The position numbers and the translations under genes were made by a program. From Pannonibacter phragmitetus_B (GTDB lineage: Bacteria; Pseudomonadota; Alphaproteobacteria; Rhizobiales; Stappiaceae), in contig NZ_JBNINT010000001.1 in the NCBI RefSeq assembly GCF_050510895.1, positions 1,488,001 through 1,552,000 on the forward strand: DNA of 64,000 nt, given 5' to 3'. The notes beneath the pieces were generated by a model, which had not been told where the DNA came from, did no database searches, and saw nothing but the letters and a program-made list of their open reading frames with translations. Of this stretch, positions 8,921-19,386 are shown in pieces. Numbering within the stretch: the stretch's first letter is position 1; each line of letters begins with the position of its first letter.

Positions 8921-10555
8921 ATGCTGAGTGTTGCAAACGGGATCGTAAGCAGACAGAGGACTGAGACCAGTCCGCGCCGCCTGACAGGGCTGGGCCGGAT
9001 TGCCGCCGGGCTTGTTGCGGGCACGCTGCTTGCGAGCAGCGCCATGGCCGAGGAAAAGGTGATCACCGCCGTGATGCACTCCGGCCTGCGTGTCACTGAT
9101 CCGGTCATCACCACTGCCCACATCGTGCGCAATCATGCCTACATGATCTACGATGTGCTCATCGCCGTGGACGAGAACTTCACACCCAAGCCGCAGATGG
9201 CGGACTGGACGATTTCAGATGACAAGCTGACCTACACCTTCACCCTGCGCGATGGCCTGAAGTTCCACGATGGCGCGCCAGTGACGGCGGAAGACGCAGT
9301 TGCCTCGCTGAAGCGCTGGGGCCAGAAGGATTCCGGTGGCCAGCTCATCTTCGATGTGACCGACAGCCTGACAGCGGGTGACGCGAAAACAATCGTCTGG
9401 AAGCTCAAGGAGCCTTATGCGCCCTTGATCGAGACGCTGGCCAAAATGTCGGCCCTGCCGCCCTTCATCATGCCGGCCAGTGTTGCGGCCACTCCGGCGT
9501 CGGAATCCATCAAGAGCTTCATCGGCTCCGGCCCGTTCCGTTTTGTGGAATCCGAGTTCCAGCCCGGCGTCAGCGTCACCTACGAGAAGTTCGCCGATTA
9601 TGTGCCGCGTGATGAGCCGTCCAGCTGGATGGCCGGCGGCAAGCATGTCTACGTGGACAAGGTGAAGTGGGTCACCATGCCCGATGCCCAGACCGCGGTG
9701 AATGCACTGTCGTCCGGTGAGATCGACTACATGGAGCAGGTGCCGGTTGATCTTCTGCCCCTTCTGGAGGGCAACGAGGATGTTGTGTCCGAGTTGCGCG
9801 ATCCGCTCGGTTACCAGACGATGGGCCGCATGAACTTCCTCTATCCGCCCTTCGACAATGTGAAGGTGCGCAAGGCTGCGATGATGGCGATCAGTCAGGA
9901 GCAGGTGCTCGCGACGCTGATCGGCAATCCGGAATATTACAAGATCTGCGGTGCATTGTTTGGCTGTGGAACCCCGCTGGCTGATGAAACAGGAGCGGAA
10001 AGCCTCATCAGCGGCGGGAACATTGAGGAAGCGAAGAAGCTTCTGGCCGAGTCCGGCTATGACGGCACACCCGTGGTGCTGATGCAGCCGACCGACGTGC
10101 CGGCCATTTCCGCCCAGCCGGTTGTGGCGGCGCAGGCGCTGCGCGATGCGGGCTTCACCGTTGATCTGCAGCCGATGGACTGGCAGACGCTGGTGACCCG
10201 CCGGGCCAGCCAGTCCAAGCCGTCTGAAGGTGGCTGGAACCTGTTCTTCACCAACTGGGCCGTGCCGGAAATCGCCTCGCCGCTGATCAATCCGATGCTC
10301 AACGGACGCGGCAACAAGGCCTGGTTTGGCTGGCCAACGGATGAAGAGCTCGAAGCCCTGCGCAAGGACTTCATCGCGGCCGGTTCCCCGGAAGAGCAGG
10401 TTGAAGTGGCGAAGAAGATCCAGGCTCATGCCATGGATGTCGTGAACTATATCCCGCTGGGCCAGTATCTCACCCCGCAAGGGCGCACCGTCAAGCTGGT
10501 GGACATGATCCCCTCGCCGGTGCCGGTCTTCTGGAACATGAAGAAGGAAGACTGA
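8921..10555 (+). CDS. Peptide-type ABC transporter substrate-binding protein (family 5)
   Basis: A 544-residue extracellular solute-binding protein of family 5 (DppA/OppA type), which captures di- or oligopeptides or similar solutes in the periplasm. A signal peptide ends near residue 44 (GLVAGTLLASSAMA, then EEKV). Family landmarks are WTISDDKLTYTFTLRDGLKFHDG, VTAEDAVASLKRWGQ and GSGPFRF. The C-terminal segment YIPLGQYLTPQGR is also typical. It is followed by two permeases and a double ATPase on the same strand, giving a complete importer. The start is uncertain because no strong ribosome-binding site precedes 8921. The 134 bases before it hold no recognisable gene. Confidence 0.94.
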   Translation: MLSVANGIVSRQRTETSPRRLTGLGRIAAGLVAGTLLASSAMAEEKVITAVMHSGLRVTDPVITTAHIVRNHAYMIYDVLIAVDENFTPKPQMADWTISDDKLTYTFTLRDGLKFHDGAPVTAEDAVASLKRWGQKDSGGQLIFDVTDSLTAGDAKTIVWKLKEPYAPLIETLAKMSALPPFIMPASVAATPASESIKSFIGSGPFRFVESEFQPGVSVTYEKFADYVPRDEPSSWMAGGKHVYVDKVKWVTMPDAQTAVNALSSGEIDYMEQVPVDLLPLLEGNEDVVSELRDPLGYQTMGRMNFLYPPFDNVKVRKAAMMAISQEQVLATLIGNPEYYKICGALFGCGTPLADETGAESLISGGNIEEAKKLLAESGYDGTPVVLMQPTDVPAISAQPVVAAQALRDAGFTVDLQPMDWQTLVTRRASQSKPSEGGWNLFFTNWAVPEIASPLINPMLNGRGNKAWFGWPTDEELEALRKDFIAAGSPEEQVEVAKKIQAHAMDVVNYIPLGQYLTPQGRTVKLVDMIPSPVPVFWNMKKED

Positions 10556-10577
10556 TCCTCCCGCCGTCTGAACGGCT

Positions 10578-10604
10578 GCCGGGGCTGCGCATAGCGGCCC
10601 CGGC
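10578..10604 (+). other. Intercistronic hairpin after the binding-protein gene
   Basis: GCCGGGGC at 10578-10585 is exactly complementary to GCCCCGGC at 10597-10604, with an 11-base loop and no following T run. It sits between the binding-protein gene and the first permease gene. Hairpins at this point of ABC operons commonly stabilise the upstream mRNA or reduce read-through so that more binding protein than permease is made. The structure is seen; the role is inferred. Confidence 0.55.
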
Positions 10605-10685
10605 CCATCGGGAGCGGAGGGGTTGTCTTGAAAAGGGCAAGTCACCTGCCGCTCACACCGCCTGAAGGGAAGGGAGCACCCGCCG

Positions 10686-11627
10686 ATGATCGGTTATATC
10701 CTCCGGCGCATCCTGGCCGTCATTCCGGTCGTACTATGTGTCGCCATCTTTGTTTTTCTATTGCTGCGCCTGACACCGGGTGATCCGGCAGCCATTCTTG
10801 CCGGTGATGCGGCAACGCCCGAGCAGCTGGAGAAGATCCGTACCTCTCTGGGCCTCAATGAACCGCTGCTGACCCAGTTCATCACCTGGGCCGGACGCCT
10901 TGTTGATGGCGATCTCGGCATTTCACTCATTTCCAATGTTCCGGTTACCGAGCTGATCGGCCAGCGTATCTGGCCGACGATCAACATCGCCGTCATGACC
11001 ATCTGCCTTGCGGTGTTCATTGCCGTGCCGATGGGGGTTCTGGCAGCATGGCGCCACCGCACATGGACGGATTATGCGGTCATGGCTTTCTCGGTCCTGG
11101 GTTTCTCCATTCCGGTATTCGTCATTGGCTATATCTTCATCCAGGTCTTTTCCCTGCAGCTGCGCTGGCTGCCGGTGCAGGGCTATACCGCGCCCTCGCA
11201 GGACTTCGGCAAGTTCCTCACCCGTGCCATCCTGCCCTGTCTGACGCTGGCGACAATCTACATCGCGCTGATTGCCCGAATGACGCGCGCCAGCATGCTG
11301 GAAGTGCTGGGCGAGGACTTCATCCGCACCGCTCGGGCCAAGGGCCTGAAGGAAAAGGCGGTGCTGTTCCGCCATGCCCTGCGCAACGCCTCCGTACCGA
11401 TCCTGACCATTATCGGCACCGGCTTTGCCTTGCTGATTTCCGGCGTGGTTGTGACGGAAAGCGTCTTCAACATCCCCGGCATCGGCCGGCTCACCGTGGA
11501 TGCGATCCTTGCCCGTGACTACCCTGTCATTCAGGCGATGATCCTGCTGACGAGTGCCATCTACGTCTTCATCAACCTGATGATTGACGTGGCCTACAGT
11601 GTTCTTGACCCGAGGATCCGGTATTGA
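10686..11627 (+). CDS. Peptide-type ABC transporter permease (DppB-like)
   Basis: A 313-residue inner-membrane permease of the DppB/OppB type. It begins MIGYILRRILAVIPVVLCVAIFVFLLLRLTPGDPA, the typical first helix and conserved RLTPGDP loop. The ATPase-contact (EAA) region is DFIRTARAKGLKEKAVLFRHALRNA. About six membrane segments are present and it ends YSVLDPRIRY, as in the family. Its stop overlaps the next permease start as TGATG. With the neighbouring DppC-like protein it forms the channel of the importer. Confidence 0.94.
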   Translation: MIGYILRRILAVIPVVLCVAIFVFLLLRLTPGDPAAILAGDAATPEQLEKIRTSLGLNEPLLTQFITWAGRLVDGDLGISLISNVPVTELIGQRIWPTINIAVMTICLAVFIAVPMGVLAAWRHRTWTDYAVMAFSVLGFSIPVFVIGYIFIQVFSLQLRWLPVQGYTAPSQDFGKFLTRAILPCLTLATIYIALIARMTRASMLEVLGEDFIRTARAKGLKEKAVLFRHALRNASVPILTIIGTGFALLISGVVVTESVFNIPGIGRLTVDAILARDYPVIQAMILLTSAIYVFINLMIDVAYSVLDPRIRY

Positions 11628-12514
11628 TGTCAGTTCATTCAGATCCCGTATCCCGGCTGCAGCCGGTCCTGCGCCTCCTGTCCCTGCCGGTGAAGGTCCG
11701 CAAGCTCGGCGGCGGGCCGATGGTGGCGGCCATCGTGCTGGCCGTCATCGCCATCGCGGTACTGCTGGCGCCGCTTTACATCCCTCACGACCCGCTCGCG
11801 CTCAATGCGCTCAACCGGCTAAAGGGTCCTTCGGAAAGCAACTTTCTGGGCACCGATGCCTATGGACGCGACCTGTTCTCCCGCGTCATGATGGGCGGGC
11901 GCGTCTCGCTGTTCATCGGTGTTGGCGCTGCGGTGACAAGCGTTCTCATCGGCCTAGCCATTGGTCTGGTCTCAGGCTTCTTCCGGCTGGCGGATGCCAT
12001 CATCATGCGGATCATGGACAGCCTTATGGCGATCCCCTCGATCCTGCTGGCTATTGCGCTTGTCGCTCTCAACGGCCCGAGCCTGTGGTCCGTGATTGCG
12101 GCCATCACCTTGCCGGAAATTCCCCGTGTGGTGCGGCTGGTACGCTCTGTGGTGCTGTCGGTGCGCGAGGAGCCCTATGTGGAGGCAGCGGTGGCGCTGG
12201 GGTCTTCCATGCCGAAGATCCTGTGGCAGCACCTGATGCCCAACACGCTGGCGCCGCTGACTGTGCAGGCCACCTATATCTGCGCATCGGCCATCCTGAC
12301 GGAAGCGATCCTCTCTTTCCTTGGCGCGGGCGTCAGCACGGAAATTCCCACCTGGGGCAACATCATGGCCGAGGGGCGGATGCACTTCCAGCTCAAGCCC
12401 TCGCTGATCTTCTGGCCGGGGCTGATGCTGTCCCTGTGCATCCTGTCCATCAACCTGCTTGGCGATACGGCCCGCGATCTGCTCGATCCGCGCCTGCGCA
12501 AGAGGGAGGGCTGA
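11627..12514 (+). CDS. Peptide-type ABC transporter permease (DppC-like)
   Basis: A 295-residue partner permease of the DppC/OppC type. It has an N-terminal cytoplasmic stretch and a first helix (MVAAIVLAVIAIAVLLAPLY). The conserved FLGTDAYGRDLFSRVMMGGR follows. The EAA loop is EPYVEAAVALGSSMPKILWQHLMPN, and the C-terminus LLGDTARDLLDPRLR is diagnostic. The ATG at 11627 overlaps the previous stop by one base; an in-frame TTG at 11624 is a less likely start. It is followed four bases later by the ATPase gene. Confidence 0.94.
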   Translation: MSVHSDPVSRLQPVLRLLSLPVKVRKLGGGPMVAAIVLAVIAIAVLLAPLYIPHDPLALNALNRLKGPSESNFLGTDAYGRDLFSRVMMGGRVSLFIGVGAAVTSVLIGLAIGLVSGFFRLADAIIMRIMDSLMAIPSILLAIALVALNGPSLWSVIAAITLPEIPRVVRLVRSVVLSVREEPYVEAAVALGSSMPKILWQHLMPNTLAPLTVQATYICASAILTEAILSFLGAGVSTEIPTWGNIMAEGRMHFQLKPSLIFWPGLMLSLCILSINLLGDTARDLLDPRLRKREG

Positions 12515-12518
12515 GCCT

Positions 12519-14189
<1,671 letters not shown>

Positions 14190-14204
14190 GGCTTTGCGTT
14201 TCTC

Positions 14205-14236
14205 GCGGCCGGGGCACTTGCAGCCGCCCCGGCCGC
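14205..14236 (+). terminator. Strong hairpin after the ABC ATPase gene
   Basis: An 11-base perfect stem: GCGGCCGGGGC at 14205-14215 pairs with GCCCCGGCCGC at 14226-14236 around a 10-base loop. The following sequence is pyrimidine-rich (CTTCCTCCTCG) but not a T run. It may be a transcription terminator or an mRNA-stabilising structure between the importer genes and the M20 amidohydrolase. Confidence 0.5.
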
Positions 14237-14281
14237 TTCCTCCTCGTCTTCGTTTCATTTCATCTGTCAGAGGACTGCCCC

Positions 14282-15442
14282 ATGCCTGTCATCGAGAAAA
14301 TTGCCAGCTATGCCAAGGAGCTGACGGCCCTGCGCCATGACTTCCACGCCCATCCGGAAATCGGCTTCGAGGAGCAGCGCACTTCCGGCATCGTGGCGAG
14401 CCTTTTGGAGGAATGGGGCCTTGAGGTGCATCGTGGCATCGGTCAGACCGGCGTCGTCGGCGTGTTGAAAGGGGCAAAAGGCGAAGGGCGGACCATTGGC
14501 CTGCGCGCCGACATGGACGCCCTGCCCATGGATGAGCACACCAATCTCCCGTTCCGCTCCACGCATCCGGGCAAGTTCCACGGCTGCGGTCATGACGGTC
14601 ACACAACCATGCTGCTGGGCGCGGCGCGCTATCTCTCCGAGGCGCGGGATTTTGCCGGAACCGTGGTCTTCATCTTCCAGCCTGCCGAGGAAGGGCTGGG
14701 CGGTGCGCGGGCCATGCTGGCGGACGGGCTGTTTGACCGGTTCCCCTGCGATGAAGTCTACGGCATGCACAACAATCCGCTTGCCGAACCGAACCGGGTG
14801 GCGGTCCGTCCCGGTGTGGCCATGGCCGGGTCAACCTTCTTCGACATCACCATTCAGGGGCGCGGCAGTCATGGTGCGGCACCGCATCACGCCAAGGACC
14901 CGATCATCGTTGCAACCTCGCTGGTGCAGAACCTGCAAAGCATCGTCAGCCGCAATGTGGAGCCGGTGCAGCCGGCGGTTCTGTCCGTGACGCAGATCCA
15001 CTCCGGCACGGCCTATAACGTCATCCCCGATCAGGCCGTCATCTCCGGCACGATCCGCTACTTCGACGATGGCGTGCGGGATTTGATCCATGAGCGGATC
15101 GAGGCCTTCTGCGCCGGCTATGCCACAAGCTTCGGCGTCACCATCACGCCGGAACTGCGGCCCGTGTTCTCGGTTCTGCGCAACGACCCATCCCTGAGTG
15201 CGGCCTATCTGGAAGCGGCAGCCGAAATTGTCGGCGGCGATCTCGTCACCGATCAGGTGGATCTGGTGCCCGCCAGCGAGGACTTCGCCGACATGCTGCT
15301 GGCCGTGCCGGGGGCATACTGCACCGTCGGCCATAGCGGCGGCGTGCCGGTGCATAATCCGGGCTTCGTGCTGGATGACGCCATCCTGCCCGTTGGGGCC
15401 AGCATCTATGCCCGCATTGCCGAACGGCGGCTTGCAGCCTGA
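14282..15442 (+). CDS. M20D family amidohydrolase (hippurate hydrolase-like)
   Basis: A 386-residue metal-dependent amidohydrolase of peptidase family M20D (HipO/IAA-amino-acid hydrolase type), which removes an N-acyl group from an amino acid. Metal-binding motifs are visible: GLRADMDALPMDE, GKFHGCGHDGHTTMLLG with the family cysteine and two histidines, and FIFQPAEEGLGGARAM. A dimerisation lid follows (GSHGAAPHHAKDPI), and near the C-terminus there is PASEDFADML. Length is typical and no signal peptide is seen. It lies directly downstream of the peptide importer, so it probably processes the imported acyl-amino acid or peptide. Confidence 0.92.
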   Translation: MPVIEKIASYAKELTALRHDFHAHPEIGFEEQRTSGIVASLLEEWGLEVHRGIGQTGVVGVLKGAKGEGRTIGLRADMDALPMDEHTNLPFRSTHPGKFHGCGHDGHTTMLLGAARYLSEARDFAGTVVFIFQPAEEGLGGARAMLADGLFDRFPCDEVYGMHNNPLAEPNRVAVRPGVAMAGSTFFDITIQGRGSHGAAPHHAKDPIIVATSLVQNLQSIVSRNVEPVQPAVLSVTQIHSGTAYNVIPDQAVISGTIRYFDDGVRDLIHERIEAFCAGYATSFGVTITPELRPVFSVLRNDPSLSAAYLEAAAEIVGGDLVTDQVDLVPASEDFADMLLAVPGAYCTVGHSGGVPVHNPGFVLDDAILPVGASIYARIAERRLAA

Positions 15443-15498
15443 GCTGACTGTTTGATTTCAAGCTTCATCCCTTCACGCAGAACCGCCGGGAGCAGGCC

Positions 15499-16629
15499 AT
15501 GCGTTTCACGGAATTACCTTTCGACAGCAATGAAATGATCAAGGGCTTGCGCCCGTGGGTGGAGTGCGAAAGCCCTACCCATGATGCGGCGGCCCTCAAC
15601 CGGATGATGGATCTTGCGGCCTATGAGCTGGCAGCGCTTGGCGCGGATATCGAGCGTATCCCGGGGCGGATGGGCTTTGGCGGGTCGCTGCGCGCCCGCC
15701 TGCCACATCCGGACAAGGGCAATCCGGGTATTCTCGTCAGCGGCCATATGGATACGGTGCACCCCGTTGGCACGTTGGAAAAACTGCCGTTCCGCATCGA
15801 GGGCAATCTTGCTTACGGGCCGGGCATTCAGGACATGAAGGGCGGCAATTATGTTGCCGTGGAAGCGCTGCGCCAGATCATCCGCGCCGGGCTTACCACG
15901 CCGCTGCCGGTGACGGTGCTCTTCACTCCCGACGAAGAGGTAGGCACGCCTTCGACGCGTGATCTCATCGAGATGGAAGCCCTGCGCAACCGCTATGTGC
16001 TGGTGCCGGAACCAGCGCGGGAGGATGGCGGCTGCGTCACGGGCCGCTACGCCATTGCCCGCTTCAACCTGCGCACCATCGGCCGCCCCAGCCATGCGGG
16101 CTGGGCGCTGAAGGACGGACGTTCGGCGATTGCCGCCATGGCCCGCAAGGTGCTGGAAATCGAGGCCATGACCGGTGAGGATTGCACCTTCAGCGTTGGC
16201 ATCGTCCGTGGCGGGGAGTGGGTCAACTGCGTCTCGTCCCTGTGCGAGGGGCAGGTGCTGTCCATGGCCAAGCGGCAGGCGGACCTTGATGCAGGCGTGG
16301 AGCGGATGCTGGCACTCAATGATGATGGCGGCGAGGTGATCATCGAGGTGAAACGCGGTGTGACCCGTCCCGTATGGGAGCCGGATGCCGGCACGCTGGC
16401 GCTTTATGAAATCGGGAAGGAACTGGCCGCAGAAGTGGGCTTTGAGATGAGCCATGCCAGTGCGGGCGGCGGCTCGGATGGCAACTTCACCGGCGCCCTG
16501 GGCATTCCGACGCTGGACTCCATCGGTGTGCGTGGTGCCGGGCTGCATACGCTCAACGAGCATATCCTGATCGACAGCCTGGCCGAGCGCGCCAAGCTCT
16601 GCGCCGGCCTGTTCCTGCGGCTCAGCTGA
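15499..16629 (+). CDS. M20 family metallopeptidase (carboxypeptidase G2-like)
   Basis: A 376-residue M20 peptidase resembling the glutamate carboxypeptidase (CPG2)/ArgE-DapE group. Zinc-site motifs are SGHMDTVHPVGTLEKLPF, YGPGIQDMKGGNYVAVEAL and FTPDEEVGTPSTRDLIE. The lid segment is RPSHAGWALKDGRSAI. The C-terminal half has HASAGGGSDGNFTGALGIPT and a histidine in LHTLNEHILID. No export signal is visible. It is the last gene of the peptide-utilisation run, 56 bases after the M20D enzyme. A role in removing a C-terminal or acyl amino acid from the imported product is inferred. Confidence 0.9.
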   Translation: MRFTELPFDSNEMIKGLRPWVECESPTHDAAALNRMMDLAAYELAALGADIERIPGRMGFGGSLRARLPHPDKGNPGILVSGHMDTVHPVGTLEKLPFRIEGNLAYGPGIQDMKGGNYVAVEALRQIIRAGLTTPLPVTVLFTPDEEVGTPSTRDLIEMEALRNRYVLVPEPAREDGGCVTGRYAIARFNLRTIGRPSHAGWALKDGRSAIAAMARKVLEIEAMTGEDCTFSVGIVRGGEWVNCVSSLCEGQVLSMAKRQADLDAGVERMLALNDDGGEVIIEVKRGVTRPVWEPDAGTLALYEIGKELAAEVGFEMSHASAGGGSDGNFTGALGIPTLDSIGVRGAGLHTLNEHILIDSLAERAKLCAGLFLRLS

Positions 16630-16638
16630 AGCTTGGGA

Positions 16639-16663
16639 AGGCGAGGGCCAAAAGCCCTTGCCT
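16639..16663. terminator. Bidirectional hairpin between convergent genes
   Basis: AGGCGAGGGC at 16639-16648 pairs with GCCCTTGCCT at 16654-16663 (one G-T pair) around CAAAA. It lies between the end of the M20 gene and the end of the oppositely transcribed exported-protein gene, a typical place for a shared terminator. There is no long T run on either side. Confidence 0.5.
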
Positions 16664-17397
16664 CATTCCAGCGGTTCTCCCGCATGAACGCGGGAGATGA
16701 ATGCCGAGGCCTGCCGGGTGCAGCCGCTGTCGAGCAGCCAGCCGAGCACGGCGCCGGGATAGGCATCTTCCAGATCCTGCGGCAGGACCTTGAGGCCGAA
16801 CTTGCGCAAGCTGGAGCCTGCCGAAAGCGCCAGAGCGCCTTCGGTTACGGGGAATGTGGCAGGGACCGTGAAGGTGTGGCTGCCGGCCGGCCAGTTGAGG
16901 TCTGACGCCTTGCCTGCTTCATTGCGCAGGGTCAGCGTCAATGGGGCATCGGCATCGCGGCGCCAGAAGGTCAATTCGTCCTTTCGGGTGCAGCGCTCGC
17001 CGGAGCTGTCGATGCTGACCAGCCAGATGCCAGGCTGTTCCGGCAGGCTGCTGTCCGTCTTGCGCGACGCACCAAGCACTTCCGATGTCTGGCCGCCAGC
17101 GCCGAGGAACTTGCGCACCGCATCCCATCCGCTGAAGGGGCGCTCCACCGGAGGAGCGGCGTCCAGCTTGCCGTCAAAGGGGCCGTCGATGCGTTTCATT
17201 TCACCGGATTGGAAAAGAATGGTGATCTTTGCACCATCGGGCAATTTCAGGCTGGAGCCTTCGGCAATGCGGTCGCCCGGCTGCAGGCTGGCCGGGCCGC
17301 TGGCGGCAACCACAATCATGTCCGCCAGCGCTGGCGCTGCGGTTGCCCCGCTCAACAGGGCCGCGATCATCATCTGCCGGAACATGCCGAACCTCAT
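16663..17397 (-). CDS. Exported protein of unknown function, last gene of caspase-cyclase operon
   Basis: A 244-residue protein with a signal peptide (MMIAALLSGATAAPALA, cleavage before DMIVV). After it comes a short beta-rich segment, LQPGDRIAEGSSLKLPDGAKITILFQSGE. This has the look of a FecR- or SH3-like periplasmic domain, although I cannot assign the family firmly. The rest contains two cysteines (GERCTRKDE and DSGCTRQ) that could form a disulphide. An ATG five codons in (17385) is an alternative start. The gene begins 27 bases after the cyclase stop on the same strand, so it is the third gene of the operon. A role as periplasmic partner or sensor for the cyclase is inference. Confidence 0.75.
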   Translation of the reverse strand: MRFGMFRQMMIAALLSGATAAPALADMIVVAASGPASLQPGDRIAEGSSLKLPDGAKITILFQSGEMKRIDGPFDGKLDAAPPVERPFSGWDAVRKFLGAGGQTSEVLGASRKTDSSLPEQPGIWLVSIDSSGERCTRKDELTFWRRDADAPLTLTLRNEAGKASDLNWPAGSHTFTVPATFPVTEGALALSAGSSLRKFGLKVLPQDLEDAYPGAVLGWLLDSGCTRQASAFISRVHAGEPLE

Positions 17398-17424
17398 CCT
17401 GCTTTCATACCAACCGGGCAGCTA

Positions 17425-19386
17425 TTATTTGCCGCCCAGAACGATCTGTGTACCTGTTTCACCTTGCCCGAGGCGCGCCAGATGCAGGCGCGAGGGGCCG
17501 TCATCACCGCGCAGGCGCAGCACCGTTTCAAATCCCTGCCGTGCCGCCTCTCCGTCGCCCTGCTGTAGCAAGGCGAAAGCGGTGGCATAGGCCGCCATCC
17601 ACTCCGCTCCCGCCTCTGCCTCGCTCAAAGGCTCGACGCAGGGCAGGGGTTCCGCGCGGCCCTTCACCACCAGATCGCCTATGGGCCTGTAGTTGAGGCC
17701 CGGCGCCTGGGCTGCAGCGGCTGCACTGACGCAGATGCGCGTGCCAAGGTACTTGTTGGCCCCTTCCAGCCGGGCGGCGGTGTTCACCGTGTCGCCGATG
17801 CTTGTATAATCGAAAAAGCGGCTACCGCCAAAATTACCTACAACAGCTTCGCCACGATGCAGGCCGATGCGGGTGACGCCGAGCGGAATGCCTTCCGCCG
17901 CCATTTCCTTGCGAAAGCCCTCGCAGAAGGCATCCACCGCCAGCGCCAGCTTCACGGCCTTGAGGCTTTGCTCCGGATCTTCCTCCGGTGCGCCGAAGAA
18001 GCCGACCACCGCATCGCCGATCAGCTTGTCGATGGTGGCGCCGTGGCTGACGAAGAGGTCGCACATGCGGTCGAGATAGCGGTTGAGGATCGTCGCTACT
18101 TGATCCGCGGTCAGTTGCTCCGACAGGGTGGTGAAGCCCTCCAGATCCGTGAACACATAGGTGACCGTGCGCTTTTCTCCGCCAAGGGCGAGACTGAGCC
18201 GGCCGGATGTCAGACGCTGCACCACCTGCGGGCTGACATAGCGGGAGAAGGCCGTGTTGAGAAACGCCCGCTCCGACCGGTCGATGCGCCAGCGGAACAG
18301 GGCGAGCAGCAGCGCGGCGGCTATGGCTGCGGCGGGCGGGGTGAGTACGGGCAGCTGGATAATCTGCAGGCGCAGCAGCAGCGCAGACGTGGCAAGACAG
18401 GCAAATGCGGCAAGCCCGAGCACGAGGAAGAAGCGGCCCGGCTTCTGCGTCAAGGTGAATCCGGTGACGGTGGCAACTGCCACGAGGGCAGCCAGCAAGA
18501 GGTCTGCCCAGAGCGGCAGAGCAGGCAGGCTGCGCCCTTCCAGCACCTGTGCCAGAATATGCGCGTGGATGGCGATGCCCGGCACGGTGCCGCCTTCGGT
18601 ACCGGCAAAGGAGACCATCGGTGCCGGGTGCTGATCGAGATGCGGCAGGTCGGTGCCGATCAGCACGTATTTTCCGGCAAGCCACTCATCCGGCAGCAGA
18701 GCAGCGGTGTGGGCGGGATACTGCGGAAAGGCGGTGAGGCCGGGACCTTGCGGCGCCTGATAGAGAATGCGCCCCTGAGGTGGCGGCGCCTTCGCGGCGC
18801 CTGAGGCCAGCGCCGCCGTGAAGGTGGTGATGGGTGCGCCGTCCCGGTCTTGCGGGAAGGGTAAGTGCCGCACGATGCCATCTGCATCATCCCGTTGCAG
18901 CACGATGGAACCATGACCGCGCCCGCTGACGGAATGCCCTAGATAAAGCCTCTGCTGTGGCGTCAGGTCGTTGAGGTCGCTGGCAACAGCCAGGATCACG
19001 GGACTCGATGCTTCATCGATCGCCGCCAGCAGATCGGCATCCTTCACCGGGTCGCTCGGGCCATCAAAGAGAATGTCGATACCGATGGCTTTTGGGCCGG
19101 TGGCGCTGATGCGGCGGATCAAGGCGGCGAGAAAGCCCCGGTCAATGGGCGAGCGATAGGGAAAGGCGGCCAGCGTTTCCTCGGTGATGGTGAGGATGAC
19201 GATATCCTCACGCCGATCCGCCACCGTTCCTCCGCCCGCAAACAGGATCACATCGCCAAGGCGCGGCTCCAGCCTCGTAGCAACGGGCAACACCAGCAGC
19301 AGCGCAAGGCAGGCGGCCAGCACCGGGGCCAGCCTGCGCTGCAAGGGGCCCGCAAGCGCGGGCGTGCTGGTGCGGCCCATGGTCAT
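17425..19386 (-). CDS. CHASE2-domain class III adenylate/guanylate cyclase
   Basis: A 653-residue membrane-bound nucleotide cyclase. It has an N-terminal membrane segment (about residues 19-37) and a periplasmic CHASE2 sensor (about 45-290, with AIGIDILFDGPSDP and WLAGKYVLIGTD). Three membrane helices follow (about 292-365), then a linker and a class III cyclase domain (about 403-580). Catalytic residues are present: metal-binding Asp414 (FTDLEGFT) and Asp458 (GDAVVGFFGAP), substrate-selecting Lys454, and transition-state Asn535 and Arg539 (VNTAARLEG). The Lys and the FDYTSIGD pattern favour ATP as substrate, giving cAMP. The ATG at 19386 overlaps the caspase stop (ATGA), so the two are translationally coupled. 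A much longer upstream reading frame exists but would cover the caspase gene. Confidence 0.92.
   Translation of the reverse strand: MTMGRTSTPALAGPLQRRLAPVLAACLALLLVLPVATRLEPRLGDVILFAGGGTVADRREDIVILTITEETLAAFPYRSPIDRGFLAALIRRISATGPKAIGIDILFDGPSDPVKDADLLAAIDEASSPVILAVASDLNDLTPQQRLYLGHSVSGRGHGSIVLQRDDADGIVRHLPFPQDRDGAPITTFTAALASGAAKAPPPQGRILYQAPQGPGLTAFPQYPAHTAALLPDEWLAGKYVLIGTDLPHLDQHPAPMVSFAGTEGGTVPGIAIHAHILAQVLEGRSLPALPLWADLLLAALVAVATVTGFTLTQKPGRFFLVLGLAAFACLATSALLLRLQIIQLPVLTPPAAAIAAALLLALFRWRIDRSERAFLNTAFSRYVSPQVVQRLTSGRLSLALGGEKRTVTYVFTDLEGFTTLSEQLTADQVATILNRYLDRMCDLFVSHGATIDKLIGDAVVGFFGAPEEDPEQSLKAVKLALAVDAFCEGFRKEMAAEGIPLGVTRIGLHRGEAVVGNFGGSRFFDYTSIGDTVNTAARLEGANKYLGTRICVSAAAAAQAPGLNYRPIGDLVVKGRAEPLPCVEPLSEAEAGAEWMAAYATAFALLQQGDGEAARQGFETVLRLRGDDGPSRLHLARLGQGETGTQIVLGGK

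Noticed and set aside
9215..10645. A 476-residue minus-strand open frame
   Set aside because: Antisense to the recognised peptide-binding protein; His/Arg/Gln-rich composition without any domain is typical of a shadow frame.
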